Made by a program: the position numbers and the translations under genes
Assembly (NCBI GenBank): GCA_017619335.1
Contig: JAFZSP010000094.1
Coordinates: 1 to 64,000 of the forward strand
Source of the DNA: Bacteroidaceae bacterium
GTDB lineage: Bacteria; Bacteroidota; Bacteroidia; Bacteroidales; Bacteroidaceae
Reading direction: 5' to 3'
Length of the DNA: 64,000 nucleotides
The notes under the pieces: generated by a model
Seen by the model: the letters and a program-made list of their open reading frames with translations, nothing else
Database searches by the model: none
What the model was told of the DNA's origin: nothing
Part shown: piece by piece, positions 44,401 through 53,540 of the stretch
How the letters are laid out: each line of letters begins with the position of its first letter
How positions within the stretch are numbered: position 1 is the first letter of the stretch

Positions 44401-44748
44401 TCATCTGGCGCCAGCAACTATAAGTTCAGCGGATGCACTTACGCGAAATCTGTCAAGGATGTGTATTTGTTGAACAACAATGGCAGCAGCTTTGTCTTTA
44501 CAGATACGCAGACAAACGTCCCCGCCTTCCGAGCCTGGTTCGCTCCTATGGAGCTATCCTCTCTCACCTCGCCGGCGCTGTCTATAGGCCGTCCAACAAC
44601 TACTGGAATAGGACTCATCCCCGGCTCATTCCCCATCAGGGAAGAGTGTGAAGGCGCGTGGTCAGATTTCAGCGGCAGGAAACTTCATGGTGCCCCGACA
44701 AAGCCCGGGCTATACATTAATAATGGTAAAACGATTGTAATACGATAA
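41404..44748 (+). CDS. Secreted C10 (streptopain-family) cysteine peptidase
   Basis: A ~1100-residue exported peptidase. ATG at 41434 (MNRQTRKMRFLALCLMSLLL) gives the better signal peptide; 41404 is also possible. After it comes a Spi-type propeptide (YYIFNAEAGGGFVIVSGDD), then the C10 catalytic domain with Cys in CPTGCVATSVAQVMYYH (residue ~178) and His in VDGHAFVCDGY (~330), followed by HINWGWSGGGDGFF. The ~600-residue C-terminal part is a string of beta-rich, Ig-like segments. The last ~25 residues (WSDFSGRKL, PGLYINNGKTIVIR) form a sorting-like tail. Probably surface-attached or secreted proteolysis. Confidence 0.9.
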   Translation: MKITTKKHDIMNRQTRKMRFLALCLMSLLLPLTMWAQSIDESEARQRAQAFLSQRSGGKTKALRTAHRGRRTKGRQATAACDYYIFNAEAGGGFVIVSGDDRTIPIFGYSDSGSFQEGSMPEGLKVLLEDYSAQIAGLEDSDIQTQDGRRRAPARKAIAPLIETKWDQGVPYNNSCPVIEGTKCPTGCVATSVAQVMYYHYNYFKREYGYEKDYKCTQIIPGYTTTTAQLVLPELEATTFNWNAMAKTYSSTDTGEAVDAVAQLMQYCGQALQMNYKANGSSAYIIAVPDALKTYFSFNQGTHHANRKCYTYAEWVELIYSELAAERPVVMGGQSSVDGHAFVCDGYESDDYFHINWGWSGGGDGFFRLAVLQPYEKGRGGSSTLDGFNFGQEAVIGLQPDDNETNGYCLSLEDFYLNDFPTSSSHTFTRASEDDPFTVDLNYTLCSYKYGTNIYDIAFMLLENPNSSENPTPNKDIQYESMTFNTNLYGPISFTIFNVPDGTYYIKVMSRPRQPNGQEVSWMECFNGKQYMMTAVVDGKELTINVPLPKPTKPASASITVEGNKTVGYEQDVNAAITGRSDDYRGSLFLYVDDALMMGKQVEIPAGKTVDVRFSYIPTTDGDNVIKITTAKSTDADYVIGTETVTILASDASNTQELTIEPTITNLADGKLYGNAVRTTVRVTNPSTTNSYVGQVYCSLRMYNNATDAADAFDQNYSNVIRQSIVIPKSESAENLSYVDIHFDFDALDPNKFYRLRFSYLKGDEQYNTASGPIVPGAEEKALEMGEGYVLYATDGSMSLYPLLRTLDAGSSPCVDLRGIKRFDGVTVTPSTNPNCIYLLATGVEAPDALSSCNVVRGTSVNHLTTETLTLQDGYDFFTPVPFTATAVSYTRTFTLAADRDSGWNTILLPFDVSSVNCEVIGTVDWFHYYSDTGKNFWVRAFTEDGPNYVVFDYAKEMAANTPYIIAVPDDRWGSAWQMTGRAVTFRGTNARIEPTNESSSGASNYKFSGCTYAKSVKDVYLLNNNGSSFVFTDTQTNVPAFRAWFAPMELSSLTSPALSIGRPTTTGIGLIPGSFPIREECEGAWSDFSGRKLHGAPTKPGLYINNGKTIVIR

Positions 44749-44750
44749 CA

Positions 44751-44891
44751 ATGAAGAAAGCTTATTACAAACCTGAAATGATGGTGGTGACTGTCAATCA
44801 GCAGCGAGCGTTGCTCAATACATCTCCCGGTCCCGCAGGTCTCAATTCCAGCTTCATGGAAAACCCCACTATCTATTACGGGCAGCCGTGA
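44751..44891 (+). CDS. 46-residue peptide downstream of the peptidase
   Basis: The ORF begins MKKAYYKPEMMVVTVNQQ and ends PTIYYGQP. It starts 2 nt after the peptidase stop. Short proteins starting KKxYxxPxxxVxxV are common in Prevotella and Bacteroides genomes next to secreted proteins, but their role is unknown. No signal peptide or membrane segment is visible. The adjacent, non-overlapping placement and the family-like start support that it is real. Confidence 0.6.
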   Translation: MKKAYYKPEMMVVTVNQQRALLNTSPGPAGLNSSFMENPTIYYGQP

Positions 44892-44934
44892 AGCGGATTC
44901 TTTGCACAGAATTTGAAAAGGCAAATATAACGAA

Positions 44935-46482
44935 ATGAATATGAAACAGATTTTACTTGGATTACTCTTGCTGTGTGGCTTGACAGCTCAGGCACAGACC
45001 AGTCGCGTCTATACCGACGCACTCATCGTAACCATCAATGGAGAATCGGCTCCCGAACAGCAGGCCGCCATTGACGTCGTAGTGAAGGAGAACGGCCTCA
45101 TGGACCTGACGCTCCGCAACTTCATCCTCCTGAGTCCCAACGCCGAGACGGGCGAGATGGATCAGATGCCCGTGGGAAATATCGTGGTCACGGACGTGGA
45201 ACTGACACCCGCTGGTGACTTCAGCACCTTTGACCTGACGCGCACCATCACCATTGCCGAAGGCGATGCCGCGCTGTCACCCTTCTGGATGGGGCCTCAG
45301 CTGGGACCGTTGGAAATCGTGATGGCAGGCCAGATCAACGATGACCGCATCTATGTGACCATCGACATCGACCTGACCCAGACCATGCAGCAGATTGTCC
45401 ACGTGACAGTGGGTTCGCCGCTGGCCACTGGCACGTTCCAGCTGGAAAACAGCGACTTCGAAGCCTGGGACGACCTGGGCGAGAAGAGCGAGGAACCTGC
45501 CCACTGGAATTCCTTCATGCACGCCAGCGGTTCCCTTTCCGGTATGGTGGCAGCACAGCAGGTGGCTCGCAGCACCGAGACGCGTCCCGGTTCAGAGGGA
45601 CAGTACAGTGCACGCATTTATGCACGAAACGTGATGTTCGGCATCATCGCTCAGGGCAACCTCACCACGGGGCGCATCAACGGCGGCTCTGTCTCGGCCA
45701 CAGATGCCACCGGCAACTACAACTACACCCAGCTGGATGACTCCGATTTCCACCAGCAGCTGACCGGTCTGCCCGACTCCCTCCGCGTGTGGGTGAAGAC
45801 GCAATGCAAGTACGACGGCTCCATCAGCTGCGTGCTCCACACCGAGGGCTACTACCAGGATCCCGAGGCCAACGACATCACCGCCCGCGTGGTGGCCAGT
45901 GCCAAATTCAGCGCCATCCACTCCAGTGATGACTGGCAGCTGGTGACCATTCCCTTTGACTACGCCCTCACCGATGGCACCCGACCCGCCTATGCACTGA
46001 TGACACTGACCACCAGCGGTCAGCCCGGTCAGGGTGATGCCAAGGATGAGATGCTGGTGGACGACGTGCAGATGGTCTATAATTCTGAGCTGACCAGCGC
46101 CGTCTATGACGGTCAGGCCGTGCAGTTCGATGAGGATGGCATTGCCGCCCTGCCAGCCACCAAGCCCTTTGACCCTGCGCTGCTCCAGCTGACTTCCAAC
46201 GGTCACGGTTCCAGCATCAAGACGGCGTTCTTGGAGACTGACTGTGGCGAGAATTCGGGCGAACTCTTCATCACTGTCTGTGGTGACGACCAGGCTGTCA
46301 ATCCTGCCAACCTACACATCTACTGCATCCGTTTCTGCAATGAAACCGTCCGCGTGCGTGAACTGGCAGCCCAGCAGCACCGCAGCACCAACGCCACCTA
46401 CGACCTCACAGGCCGCCGTGTGGAGCAGCCCCGGCAACCGGGTCTCTACGTCCGCAATGGAAAGAAAGTGGTGAAGCAGTGA
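44935..46482 (+). CDS. Secreted calycin-like/PCMD protein with C-terminal tail
   Basis: A 515-residue exported protein with a signal peptide (ILLGLLLLCGLTAQAQ). Residues ~25-165 resemble a calycin/lipocalin-like barrel (TSRVYTDALIVTINGE). Residues ~180-380 match the PCMD (putative carbohydrate metabolism) domain with PAHWNSFMHASG, RPGSEGQYSARIYAR and DSLRVWVKTQCKYDG. The C-terminus (TYDLTGRRV, PGLYVRNGKKVVKQ) is a tail like that of the C10 peptidase. It lies between the peptidase and a lipoprotein of the same domain type. Confidence 0.75.
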   Translation: MNMKQILLGLLLLCGLTAQAQTSRVYTDALIVTINGESAPEQQAAIDVVVKENGLMDLTLRNFILLSPNAETGEMDQMPVGNIVVTDVELTPAGDFSTFDLTRTITIAEGDAALSPFWMGPQLGPLEIVMAGQINDDRIYVTIDIDLTQTMQQIVHVTVGSPLATGTFQLENSDFEAWDDLGEKSEEPAHWNSFMHASGSLSGMVAAQQVARSTETRPGSEGQYSARIYARNVMFGIIAQGNLTTGRINGGSVSATDATGNYNYTQLDDSDFHQQLTGLPDSLRVWVKTQCKYDGSISCVLHTEGYYQDPEANDITARVVASAKFSAIHSSDDWQLVTIPFDYALTDGTRPAYALMTLTTSGQPGQGDAKDEMLVDDVQMVYNSELTSAVYDGQAVQFDEDGIAALPATKPFDPALLQLTSNGHGSSIKTAFLETDCGENSGELFITVCGDDQAVNPANLHIYCIRFCNETVRVRELAAQQHRSTNATYDLTGRRVEQPRQPGLYVRNGKKVVKQ

Positions 46483-47717
46483 AGCATCTATGGTTTTTGC
46501 CCCTGACGTTGTTTGCGCTGGCCGGCTGCATCGGCAGTGAGCCAGCGGGCACGGAGTGTGACATCGAACGCTGCTGGATTCATCTGGATGAGCCCGAAGT
46601 GGTGTTCTACCACGCCTACGATACAATGGCGGGAGTGCCTGTGACGGCAGACAATCCAGGAGTGAAAGTCATTCCTTCGGCGGCAGACAGCGTGGTATTC
46701 AGTGCCAGGTGGGATGCTCGCGTGTGCACGCCCGTACCTATTTATTTTCAAGTGACTCCCGGAGCCACCCTCTACCGGGTCGTGGATGGGAAGGAAGTAC
46801 CCTTCCAAAATGGCACTGCTGTGGACCTCAATGCCACCGGCGTGAATGAGCACACGGTGCAGACCTTCATCGTTCGTTCCGAGGACCGACAGTGGCACCG
46901 CACCTACCGCGTCTGCATACAGATACCGCCGATGCCGTCCTATCCCGAGGAGGGATTCCTTTTCCGCTTTGATGCTTACGGTCTGGAACCTAATGAGGGA
47001 AAATACTACGTCTGGACCGAGAGCAACCCCTTCTTGCAGGACTTGCCGTGGGCCAATGGCAACCCCGGCTACCGTCTCAGTGTCAGTTCTGCCCGTCCCG
47101 AGGATTATCCCACCGTCCCGATGGCAGACGGCGGGGTGGATGGAGGTCCCTGCCTGCGACTGCGCACCTGTGACACGGGCGGCTTCGGAAGGATGGTGAA
47201 TATGCGACTGGCTGCCGGCAACCATTTCATCGGCACTTTCGACGTGAGCAATGCACTGCGGGATGCATTGGCCGCCACACGCTTTGGACAGCCCTTTGCC
47301 TACAAACCGCGGCTCATGCGGGGATTCTACCGTTACACTCCTGGTGCCACGATGCAGAACCACAACGGAGAGACCATCCAGGACGCGGTGGATGAATGTG
47401 ACATCTATGCCGTCTTCTACCGCAATGTGGATGACAATGGCAACCAAATCCAACTGGATGGCAGCAACGTCACCACCAGTCCCGCCATCGTGGCTATGGC
47501 TCGCATAGACCGTTCCACCATAGATCGTGAGGGGAAGAAGTGGACGCCATTTAGCTTACCATTTGTCTATCAGCAAGATGTGACAGACGAGGACATTCGC
47601 CAGAAACGATGCTCCATCACCATTGTCTTCTCTTCCAGTCAAGATGGAGGAAACTTCATCGGAGCCATCGGTTCCACCCTCTGGATTGACGAGGTGACGC
47701 TGGAGTGTGATTATTAA
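46479..47717 (+). CDS. PCMD-domain lipoprotein
   Basis: A 412-residue protein with a lipoprotein leader (LTLFALAGC; Cys ~17). The start is GTG at 46479, overlapping the previous stop. The middle has an Ig-like region (residues ~40-155). The C-terminal ~250 residues are PCMD-like (WTESNPFLQDLPWANG, GPCLRLRTCDTGGFGRM, GFYRYTPGATMQ, CDIYAVFYRN). It is probably outer-membrane anchored and may bind glycans together with its neighbour. Confidence 0.75.
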   Translation: MKHLWFLPLTLFALAGCIGSEPAGTECDIERCWIHLDEPEVVFYHAYDTMAGVPVTADNPGVKVIPSAADSVVFSARWDARVCTPVPIYFQVTPGATLYRVVDGKEVPFQNGTAVDLNATGVNEHTVQTFIVRSEDRQWHRTYRVCIQIPPMPSYPEEGFLFRFDAYGLEPNEGKYYVWTESNPFLQDLPWANGNPGYRLSVSSARPEDYPTVPMADGGVDGGPCLRLRTCDTGGFGRMVNMRLAAGNHFIGTFDVSNALRDALAATRFGQPFAYKPRLMRGFYRYTPGATMQNHNGETIQDAVDECDIYAVFYRNVDDNGNQIQLDGSNVTTSPAIVAMARIDRSTIDREGKKWTPFSLPFVYQQDVTDEDIRQKRCSITIVFSSSQDGGNFIGAIGSTLWIDEVTLECDY

Positions 47718-47719
47718 TT

Positions 47720-47803
47720 TTGAATTGTTCATTATTCATTGTTCATTGTTCATTATTCATTGTTCATTATTCATTGTTCATTGTTCATTGTCCATTGTTC
47801 ATT
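47720..47803. repeat. ATTGTTCATT-type tandem microsatellite
   Basis: About 84 bp of near-perfect TTCATTATTCATTG / TTCATTGTTCATTG units ends at the start codon of the next gene. Copy-number change could alter the upstream spacing. Confidence 0.8.
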
Positions 47804-48541
47804 ATGAATTATAGAGCCTTCCTTCTGTTTCTCTGCTGCCTGCTGACGGTTCCCGCAGCGGCACAGGATCGCAATGTGGCGTTCACTCTGCGGGCTGGTT
47901 ATGTCATCGGAGGCACCACGCCCGTGCCCCTGCCTAGCGAAATCCGCAGCGTCAATGCCTTCCATCCCTTGGGTGGCGTGACGGTGGGCGCAGATGTCCG
48001 TTACCCGCTCAGTGACCGCTGGGCAGTGCAGGCGGGAGGACATTTCTTCTACGAGGGCTTCCACACCACTGCCGAGGTGAAGAACTACCGCATGGCAATC
48101 ACCCAAGGGCAGAACTATCTGGAAGGCAATTTCACGGGAACCGATGAGACCGACACATGGATGTTGGGTTGCACCATTCCTGTCACTGCCGCCTTCTGCC
48201 TCTCGCCCCGCTGGCGCCTCAGTGCAGGTCCTTTTGCATCCTTCCTTTTCACGGGACGTTTTGAAGGGCTCGTCTATGACGGTTACCTGCGCGAGGGTGA
48301 TCCCACGGGGCAGAAAGTGGAAATGACGCGCGAGAATCCTGCCACCTATGACTTCCGCAGTGATATGCGCCATGCCTTCTGGGGCTTGCAGTTCTTGGCA
48401 GACTGGCAGCCATCCCGCCATTGGGGAGCCTTCGTGGGAGTGGACTGGGGACTCAGCAGCATCTTCCCTGCTTCCTTCAAAACTGTGGAATTCAAGATGT
48501 TTCCCATCTATGCCAAAATGGGCATAGCCTATCACTTTTAG
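47804..48541 (+). CDS. Outer-membrane beta-barrel protein
   Basis: A 245-residue protein with a signal peptide (AFLLFLCCLLTVPAAAQ). The remainder alternates aromatic/hydrophobic and polar residues, with Gly-rich turns and a final aromatic (GIAYHF), as in small 8- to 10-stranded porin-like barrels. No enzyme motif. ATG at 47804 (MNYRAFLL) is chosen because upstream in-frame codons are the microsatellite. Probably the last gene of the peptidase/PCMD cluster. Confidence 0.7.
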   Translation: MNYRAFLLFLCCLLTVPAAAQDRNVAFTLRAGYVIGGTTPVPLPSEIRSVNAFHPLGGVTVGADVRYPLSDRWAVQAGGHFFYEGFHTTAEVKNYRMAITQGQNYLEGNFTGTDETDTWMLGCTIPVTAAFCLSPRWRLSAGPFASFLFTGRFEGLVYDGYLREGDPTGQKVEMTRENPATYDFRSDMRHAFWGLQFLADWQPSRHWGAFVGVDWGLSSIFPASFKTVEFKMFPIYAKMGIAYHF

Positions 48542-48559
48542 TTTTCAAACCTGCGAGTT

Positions 48560-50041
48560 TTAGGGCTTCAAGGAGATTACGAGCTGGTGGTCATCAGTGC
48601 GTGATTCATCGTTGGTGTCTGCTCGGTTGATATCCTTCAAGACGCTGACTATCAGGGGCTGTACGCGAGGCCACAGGTTTTCAATAATCTCCTGGGCTGT
48701 GTCTGCTGCCACAGAAGGCAGAACGGAGGTGAGGGCACGGACAGCGGCCTCCCGCAGTTCCGTTTCCAGGTTGGGCGCGTACTCGGGTTCGTTGCCACTG
48801 GTGACAGCTATGAGACAGTGCAGGATGGCAGAATACATCTCCCGCGTCATCAGTTGTGCCAGTTCCTGACTGTTGGAGGGCAGGCGTGTCTCGCTTCCCA
48901 ACAGTGCCAACATTCCAGCCACGTTCGTCAGTTGCTTGCCAAAGCGGTCCCAGGCACGGCGGGCCACCATCAAGGCGATGGCGTTGACACCTTTTTCTAT
49001 CTGCGAACGACCATCTGCGACGAGCTTGTCAGAAGGATGCAGGAAACAGGTCTCGATGGTCAGTTTTCCCTCCTTGTCGATGGTGCCGAAACGGAGGGGG
49101 AAAGGATAGGTGGAAGCTGACCCCGTGGAGATATCGGTGATGGTGACGCTGGGGTCTGTGGAGGAGGCTGAAGGAGAGGTGACGGCATCCGTAATGTGAA
49201 GATGCCCCGTGAATACCACGCGCACGCCGGCTGTGGCGAGGGCTGCGGCAGTGGTCTCGGAATCTGGGGTGATGTATTGGGGCAGGAGGACGCTTTCTCC
49301 ATCGAAATGCTCCACCAAGTGATGGTGCATCACTGCGATGACAAGTTTGCCTGCCTTCGTGGCTTCGGTGGCACGGTCACAGAGCCAACGGAGGGTCTCG
49401 GGACGGAGATAACCGTCGGTGTGGTATTCATCGCGTTCGTCCCCACGCCGACGGAGCAGGTTGTCCCCGTAGCGGTTGCTGTCGATTCCCAAAATGACGA
49501 GAGAGGGCAGGGGAGAAGCGGCATAGGAGAGGGAGAGGGAGTCACGGAGGAGGGGGCTTGAACCCTCGGGCACCGTAACAGAAGGCACGGTAACAAGGGG
49601 GTCATAAAGGGACGGGAAATCTTTAGGGGAGAGGTAGTCGGCTTCCATGGCTTGGTCACCAAAGAAGGAACGGGCGTGGGGATTCAGAAGGTCGTGGTTT
49701 CCTGGAACCACGCAGACGGCGATGCCTGCCTCGTGCAGGCGCTGGAGGTGCTGCAAGAGACGTAAGTGGCTGGCACGTTCGCCGTTATAGGTGAGGTCTC
49801 CACTGATGAGAACGAGATTGGGATGAACCGCCAGAAGGGTGTCTGTGATGGAGGTCGCGAGGTCGTCGGACTGACGAACCATTTTCATGTCCGTGTTGTC
49901 CACGCGGTCAATGGCAGCACCCGGCTGAATGAGTTCAGGTGCCAACAAATGAAGGTCCGAGAGGACAGCGATGCGTTGTGCGGCCACAGGCAGGAGGAAC
50001 GAAGCCAGCAGACAGCAGAGGAGGAGAGGTCTGTAATTCAT
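48560..50041 (-). CDS. Exported calcineurin-like metallophosphoesterase
   Basis: A 493-residue protein with a signal peptide (LLLCCLLASFLLPVAAQ). The dimetal phosphoesterase motifs are in order: AVLSDLHLL, ISGDLTYNGE, VPGNHDLLN, VMHHHLVEH and FTGHLHITD. The C-terminal ~170 residues are helical and unrecognised. It probably acts in the periplasm on nucleotides or phosphomono/diesters. The start MNYRPLLL was taken over an extension that would run into the AATTGTCC repeats. It converges with the barrel gene. Confidence 0.87.
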   Translation of the reverse strand: MNYRPLLLCCLLASFLLPVAAQRIAVLSDLHLLAPELIQPGAAIDRVDNTDMKMVRQSDDLATSITDTLLAVHPNLVLISGDLTYNGERASHLRLLQHLQRLHEAGIAVCVVPGNHDLLNPHARSFFGDQAMEADYLSPKDFPSLYDPLVTVPSVTVPEGSSPLLRDSLSLSYAASPLPSLVILGIDSNRYGDNLLRRRGDERDEYHTDGYLRPETLRWLCDRATEATKAGKLVIAVMHHHLVEHFDGESVLLPQYITPDSETTAAALATAGVRVVFTGHLHITDAVTSPSASSTDPSVTITDISTGSASTYPFPLRFGTIDKEGKLTIETCFLHPSDKLVADGRSQIEKGVNAIALMVARRAWDRFGKQLTNVAGMLALLGSETRLPSNSQELAQLMTREMYSAILHCLIAVTSGNEPEYAPNLETELREAAVRALTSVLPSVAADTAQEIIENLWPRVQPLIVSVLKDINRADTNDESRTDDHQLVISLKP

Positions 50042-50288
50042 TATGGACAATGGACAATTCACCAATGTGTCGTTTTCGCGGGCAAAAATAATGCTTTTCT
50101 ATGAGAATAGCACCAAAAGGAGGGAAAAACGTTCATCGAAAGGGTACTTTTGCGTTTTTTTGCTCATTTTATTTGGCCGTGTGCAAGAAAAGGTGTAATT
50201 TCGCGGCTTGAAAAGACAACCCCAATTTGTCAACTTCAAAAATAGCATCAACTATTTACAACTCAAAAATTCATAAACGCAACAACTT

Positions 50289-51356
50289 ATGAAAAAGTAC
50301 AATTTTAATGCCGGCCCCAGCAAGCTTCCCCGCGAAGTGATGGAGGCCACGGCTGCTGCTTGTCTGGAATTTGAGGGCAGCGGTCTTTCCCTGATGGAAA
50401 TGAGCCATCGCGCCAAGAACTTCCAACCCGTTGTGGATGAGGCTGTTGCTCTCTTCAAGGAGCTCCTGGATATTCCCGAGGGTTACAGTGTGCTGTTCCT
50501 GGGTGGCGGTGCCAGCCTGCAGTTCTGCATGGTTCCCTATAACCTTCTGGAGAAGAAGGCTGCCTACTTGAATACCGGTGTCTGGGCTACCAAGGCCGAG
50601 AAAGAGGCAAAGCTCTTCGGTGAGGTCGTCGAGGTGGCATCCAGCAAGGACAAGAACTTCACCTATATTCCCAAGGAGTTCACCATCCCCACTGATGCAG
50701 ATTATTTCCACATCACCACCAACAATACCATCTATGGCACCGAGATTCTGAAAGACTTCGACAGCCCCGTGCCGATGGTAGCTGATATGAGTTCGGATAT
50801 CTTCTCACGTCCCATTGACGTCAGCAAGTATGGCCTGATTTACGGCGGTGCCCAGAAGAACCTCTCTATGGCAGGTGTCACCTTCGTCATCATCAAGGAA
50901 GACCTGCTGGGCAAAGTGAGTCGTCCGATTCCAACGATGCTCAACTACCAGACACACGTCAGCAAGGGCAGTATGTTTAATACGCCTCCCACGGTGCCCA
51001 TCTACTGCGCTCTTCAGAACCTCAAATGGATCAAGAAGCAGGGTGGCGTGGCAGCCATGGAGAAACTGGCCATCCAACGCGCCGAGATTGTCTATGGCGA
51101 AATTGACCGCAACAAGCTCTTCGTGGGTACTGCCGAGGAGGACAGCCGTTCACGCATGAACATTACTTTTGTCCTCAAGCCTGAATATCAGGAACTTCAG
51201 GATGAGTTCATGGCTTTCGCCACCAGTAAAGGTATGGTGGGCGTGAAGGGTCATCGTGATGTCGGTGGCTTCCGTGCCAGCTGCTACAACGCAATGGATC
51301 TCGAAGGCGTCAACGCCCTTGTGGCCTGCATGCAAGAGTTTGAAAAACAACACTAA
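50289..51356 (+). CDS. serC: Phosphoserine aminotransferase
   Basis: Converts 3-phosphohydroxypyruvate to 3-phosphoserine, and is the second step of serine synthesis. The 355-residue PLP enzyme has [57 protein letters not shown] and the Lys-containing [17 protein letters not shown]. The late GFRASCYNA motif matches SerC. The serA gene follows after 12 bp, so they form a serine operon. Confidence 0.97.
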   Translation: MKKYNFNAGPSKLPREVMEATAAACLEFEGSGLSLMEMSHRAKNFQPVVDEAVALFKELLDIPEGYSVLFLGGGASLQFCMVPYNLLEKKAAYLNTGVWATKAEKEAKLFGEVVEVASSKDKNFTYIPKEFTIPTDADYFHITTNNTIYGTEILKDFDSPVPMVADMSSDIFSRPIDVSKYGLIYGGAQKNLSMAGVTFVIIKEDLLGKVSRPIPTMLNYQTHVSKGSMFNTPPTVPIYCALQNLKWIKKQGGVAAMEKLAIQRAEIVYGEIDRNKLFVGTAEEDSRSRMNITFVLKPEYQELQDEFMAFATSKGMVGVKGHRDVGGFRASCYNAMDLEGVNALVACMQEFEKQH

Positions 51357-51368
51357 GACTCTTTAATT

Positions 51369-52289
51369 ATGGCAAAAGTACTTATTGCAACAGAAAAACC
51401 TTTCAGCGGCATTGCCGTGAAAGGCATCAAGGAAGTGTTTGACGCAGCAGGCTACGAGGTGGCGCTACTGGAAAAATACACAGAAAAGGCACAGCTGCTG
51501 GATGCAGTGAAAGATGCCGATGCACTCATCATTCGTTCTGATAAAGTCGATGCGGAGGTGCTGGATGCTGCCAAGCAACTGAAAATCGTGGTTCGCGCAG
51601 GCGCTGGCTACGACAATATCGATCTTGAAGCCGCTACAGCCCACAAGGTGGTGGCTATGAACACCCCTGGACAGAATGCCAACAGCGTGGCTGAGCTGGT
51701 ATTCGGACTTTTGGTCTATGCTAAGCGCAACTTCTTCAACGGAACCAGTGGCACAGAGCTGAAAGCCAAGCGTCTTGGTATCCTTGCCTTTGGCGCTGTG
51801 GGACGTAACGTGGCTCGTATTGCCAAGGGTTTCGACATGCAGGTGGCTGCATACGATGCTTACTGTCCTGCCGAAGTCATCGAAGCTGCTGGCGTGAAAG
51901 CTGTGGGTTCCGCTGCCGAACTCTTCGAGCAGAGCGACATCGTCAGTCTCCACATCCCTGCTACGCCCGAGACCAAGCAGAGCATCAACAAAGAGTTGGT
52001 TTCCAAGCTTCCCAAGGGCGGCATCCTCGTGAATACTGCTCGCAAGGAGGTCATCAATGAACCCGAACTGCTGGAGCTGCTGGCAGAGCGCGAGGATCTG
52101 AAGTATGTTACTGATATCAAGCCCGATGCAGACGCCGACTTCGCCAAGTTCGAAGGCCGCTACTTTACCACGCCAAAAAAGATGGGTGCACAGACGGCAG
52201 AGGCCAACGTCAATGCCGGTATCGCTGCTGCCCACCAGATTGTTGATTTCCTGGAAAAGGGTATTACGAAGTTCCAAGTCAATAAGTGA
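51369..52289 (+). CDS. serA: D-3-phosphoglycerate dehydrogenase
   Basis: Oxidises 3-phosphoglycerate to 3-phosphohydroxypyruvate with NAD. The 306-residue short form lacks the ACT regulatory domain. Signatures: RAGAGYDNIDLEAA, NTPGQNANSVAELV, LGILAFGAVGRNVARIAKGF (NAD-binding), LHIPATPETKQSIN, ILVNTARKEVI and a Glu in NEPELLE. The usual active-site His is not obvious in the C-terminal part (ATPKKMGAQTAEAN region), as in related Bacteroidetes enzymes. Confidence 0.92.
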   Translation: MAKVLIATEKPFSGIAVKGIKEVFDAAGYEVALLEKYTEKAQLLDAVKDADALIIRSDKVDAEVLDAAKQLKIVVRAGAGYDNIDLEAATAHKVVAMNTPGQNANSVAELVFGLLVYAKRNFFNGTSGTELKAKRLGILAFGAVGRNVARIAKGFDMQVAAYDAYCPAEVIEAAGVKAVGSAAELFEQSDIVSLHIPATPETKQSINKELVSKLPKGGILVNTARKEVINEPELLELLAEREDLKYVTDIKPDADADFAKFEGRYFTTPKKMGAQTAEANVNAGIAAAHQIVDFLEKGITKFQVNK

Positions 52290-52292
52290 TTT

Positions 52293-53540
52293 ATGGCTAA
52301 GATAAAACCATTCAAGGGTTTGCGCCCACCAAAAGACCTGGTGGAACAGGTGGAAAGCCGCCCCTACGACGTGCTGGAAAGCGAGGAAGCACGAGCCGAA
52401 GCTGGTGATAATGAGAAGAGTCTCTATCATATCATCAAGCCGGAAATTAACTTCCCCGTGGGTACCAGCGAGTACGACCCGCGTGTCTATGAGGAGGCTG
52501 CACGTCAGTTCCAGAAGTTCCAGGACAACGGCTGGCTGGTGCAAGACAAGGACGAGCACTATTACATCTACGCTCAGACCATGAACGGGAAGACGCAGTA
52601 CGGTCTCGTTATCGGAGCCTATGTGGAAGATTACATGAACGGCACCATCAAGAAGCACGAACTGACACGTCGCGACAAGGAAGAAGACCGCATGAAGCAC
52701 GTTCGCGTGAACGATGCCAATGTGGAGCCCGTCTTTTTTGCCTATCCAGACAACGCTGTGCTGGATGCACTGCTGAAACGTTATGCAGCCACAGAGCCGG
52801 AGTATGATTTCATTGCCCCCATCGATGGCTTCCGTCATCAGTTCTGGATTATTAGCGATCCTGCCGATATTGCCACCGTTACCGAGGAGTTCCGCAAAAT
52901 GCCTTCCCTCTACATCGCCGACGGTCACCACCGCTCTGCAGCTGCTGCCCTCGTGGGAGCAGAGAAGGCCAAGCAGAATCCCAACCACCGTGGCGACGAG
53001 GAGTACAATTATTTCATGGCTGTGGCATTCCAGGCTTCGCAACTCACCATTCTCGACTACAATCGCGTCCTCAAGGATTTAAACGGTTTGTCGAGCGAAC
53101 AGTTCTTGGAGGCTCTGCGCCAGAACTTTATGGTAGAAGATAAAGGCACGGAAATCTACAAGCCCGCCCGTCTGCATGAGTTTTCGCTCTACTTGGATGG
53201 TCACTGGTTCTCACTTTTGGCCAAGGACGGTACCTACGACAACAATGACCCCATTGGCGTCCTCGATGTGGATATCTCCAGCCGTCTCATACTTCAGGAT
53301 ATCCTGAACCTGGGCGACCTGCGCAGCAGCAAACGTATTGACTTTGTTGGCGGTCTGCGTGGTCTCGGAGAACTGAAACGACGGGTGGATAGCGGGGAGA
53401 TGTGTGCTGCTCTTGCCCTCTATCCCGTCTCCATGCAGCAGATCATGGATATCGCAGACAGTGGTAAAATCATGCCACCCAAAGCAACATGGTTTGAACC
53501 CAAGCTCCGCAGCGGACTCGTGGTGCACAAACTTTCATGA
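52293..53540 (+). CDS. DUF1015 family protein
   Basis: A 415-residue cytoplasmic protein with the DUF1015 hallmarks: KPFKGLRPPKDLVEQVESRPYDVL, NFPVGTSEYDPRVYEEA, LYIADGHHRSAAA and the C-terminal LRSGLVVHKL. The His-rich DGHHR suggests catalysis, but no biochemical role is established. In Bacteroidetes it commonly follows serC-serA, which links it to serine metabolism. It overlaps the next gene by 4 nt. Confidence 0.9.
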   Translation: MAKIKPFKGLRPPKDLVEQVESRPYDVLESEEARAEAGDNEKSLYHIIKPEINFPVGTSEYDPRVYEEAARQFQKFQDNGWLVQDKDEHYYIYAQTMNGKTQYGLVIGAYVEDYMNGTIKKHELTRRDKEEDRMKHVRVNDANVEPVFFAYPDNAVLDALLKRYAATEPEYDFIAPIDGFRHQFWIISDPADIATVTEEFRKMPSLYIADGHHRSAAAALVGAEKAKQNPNHRGDEEYNYFMAVAFQASQLTILDYNRVLKDLNGLSSEQFLEALRQNFMVEDKGTEIYKPARLHEFSLYLDGHWFSLLAKDGTYDNNDPIGVLDVDISSRLILQDILNLGDLRSSKRIDFVGGLRGLGELKRRVDSGEMCAALALYPVSMQQIMDIADSGKIMPPKATWFEPKLRSGLVVHKLS

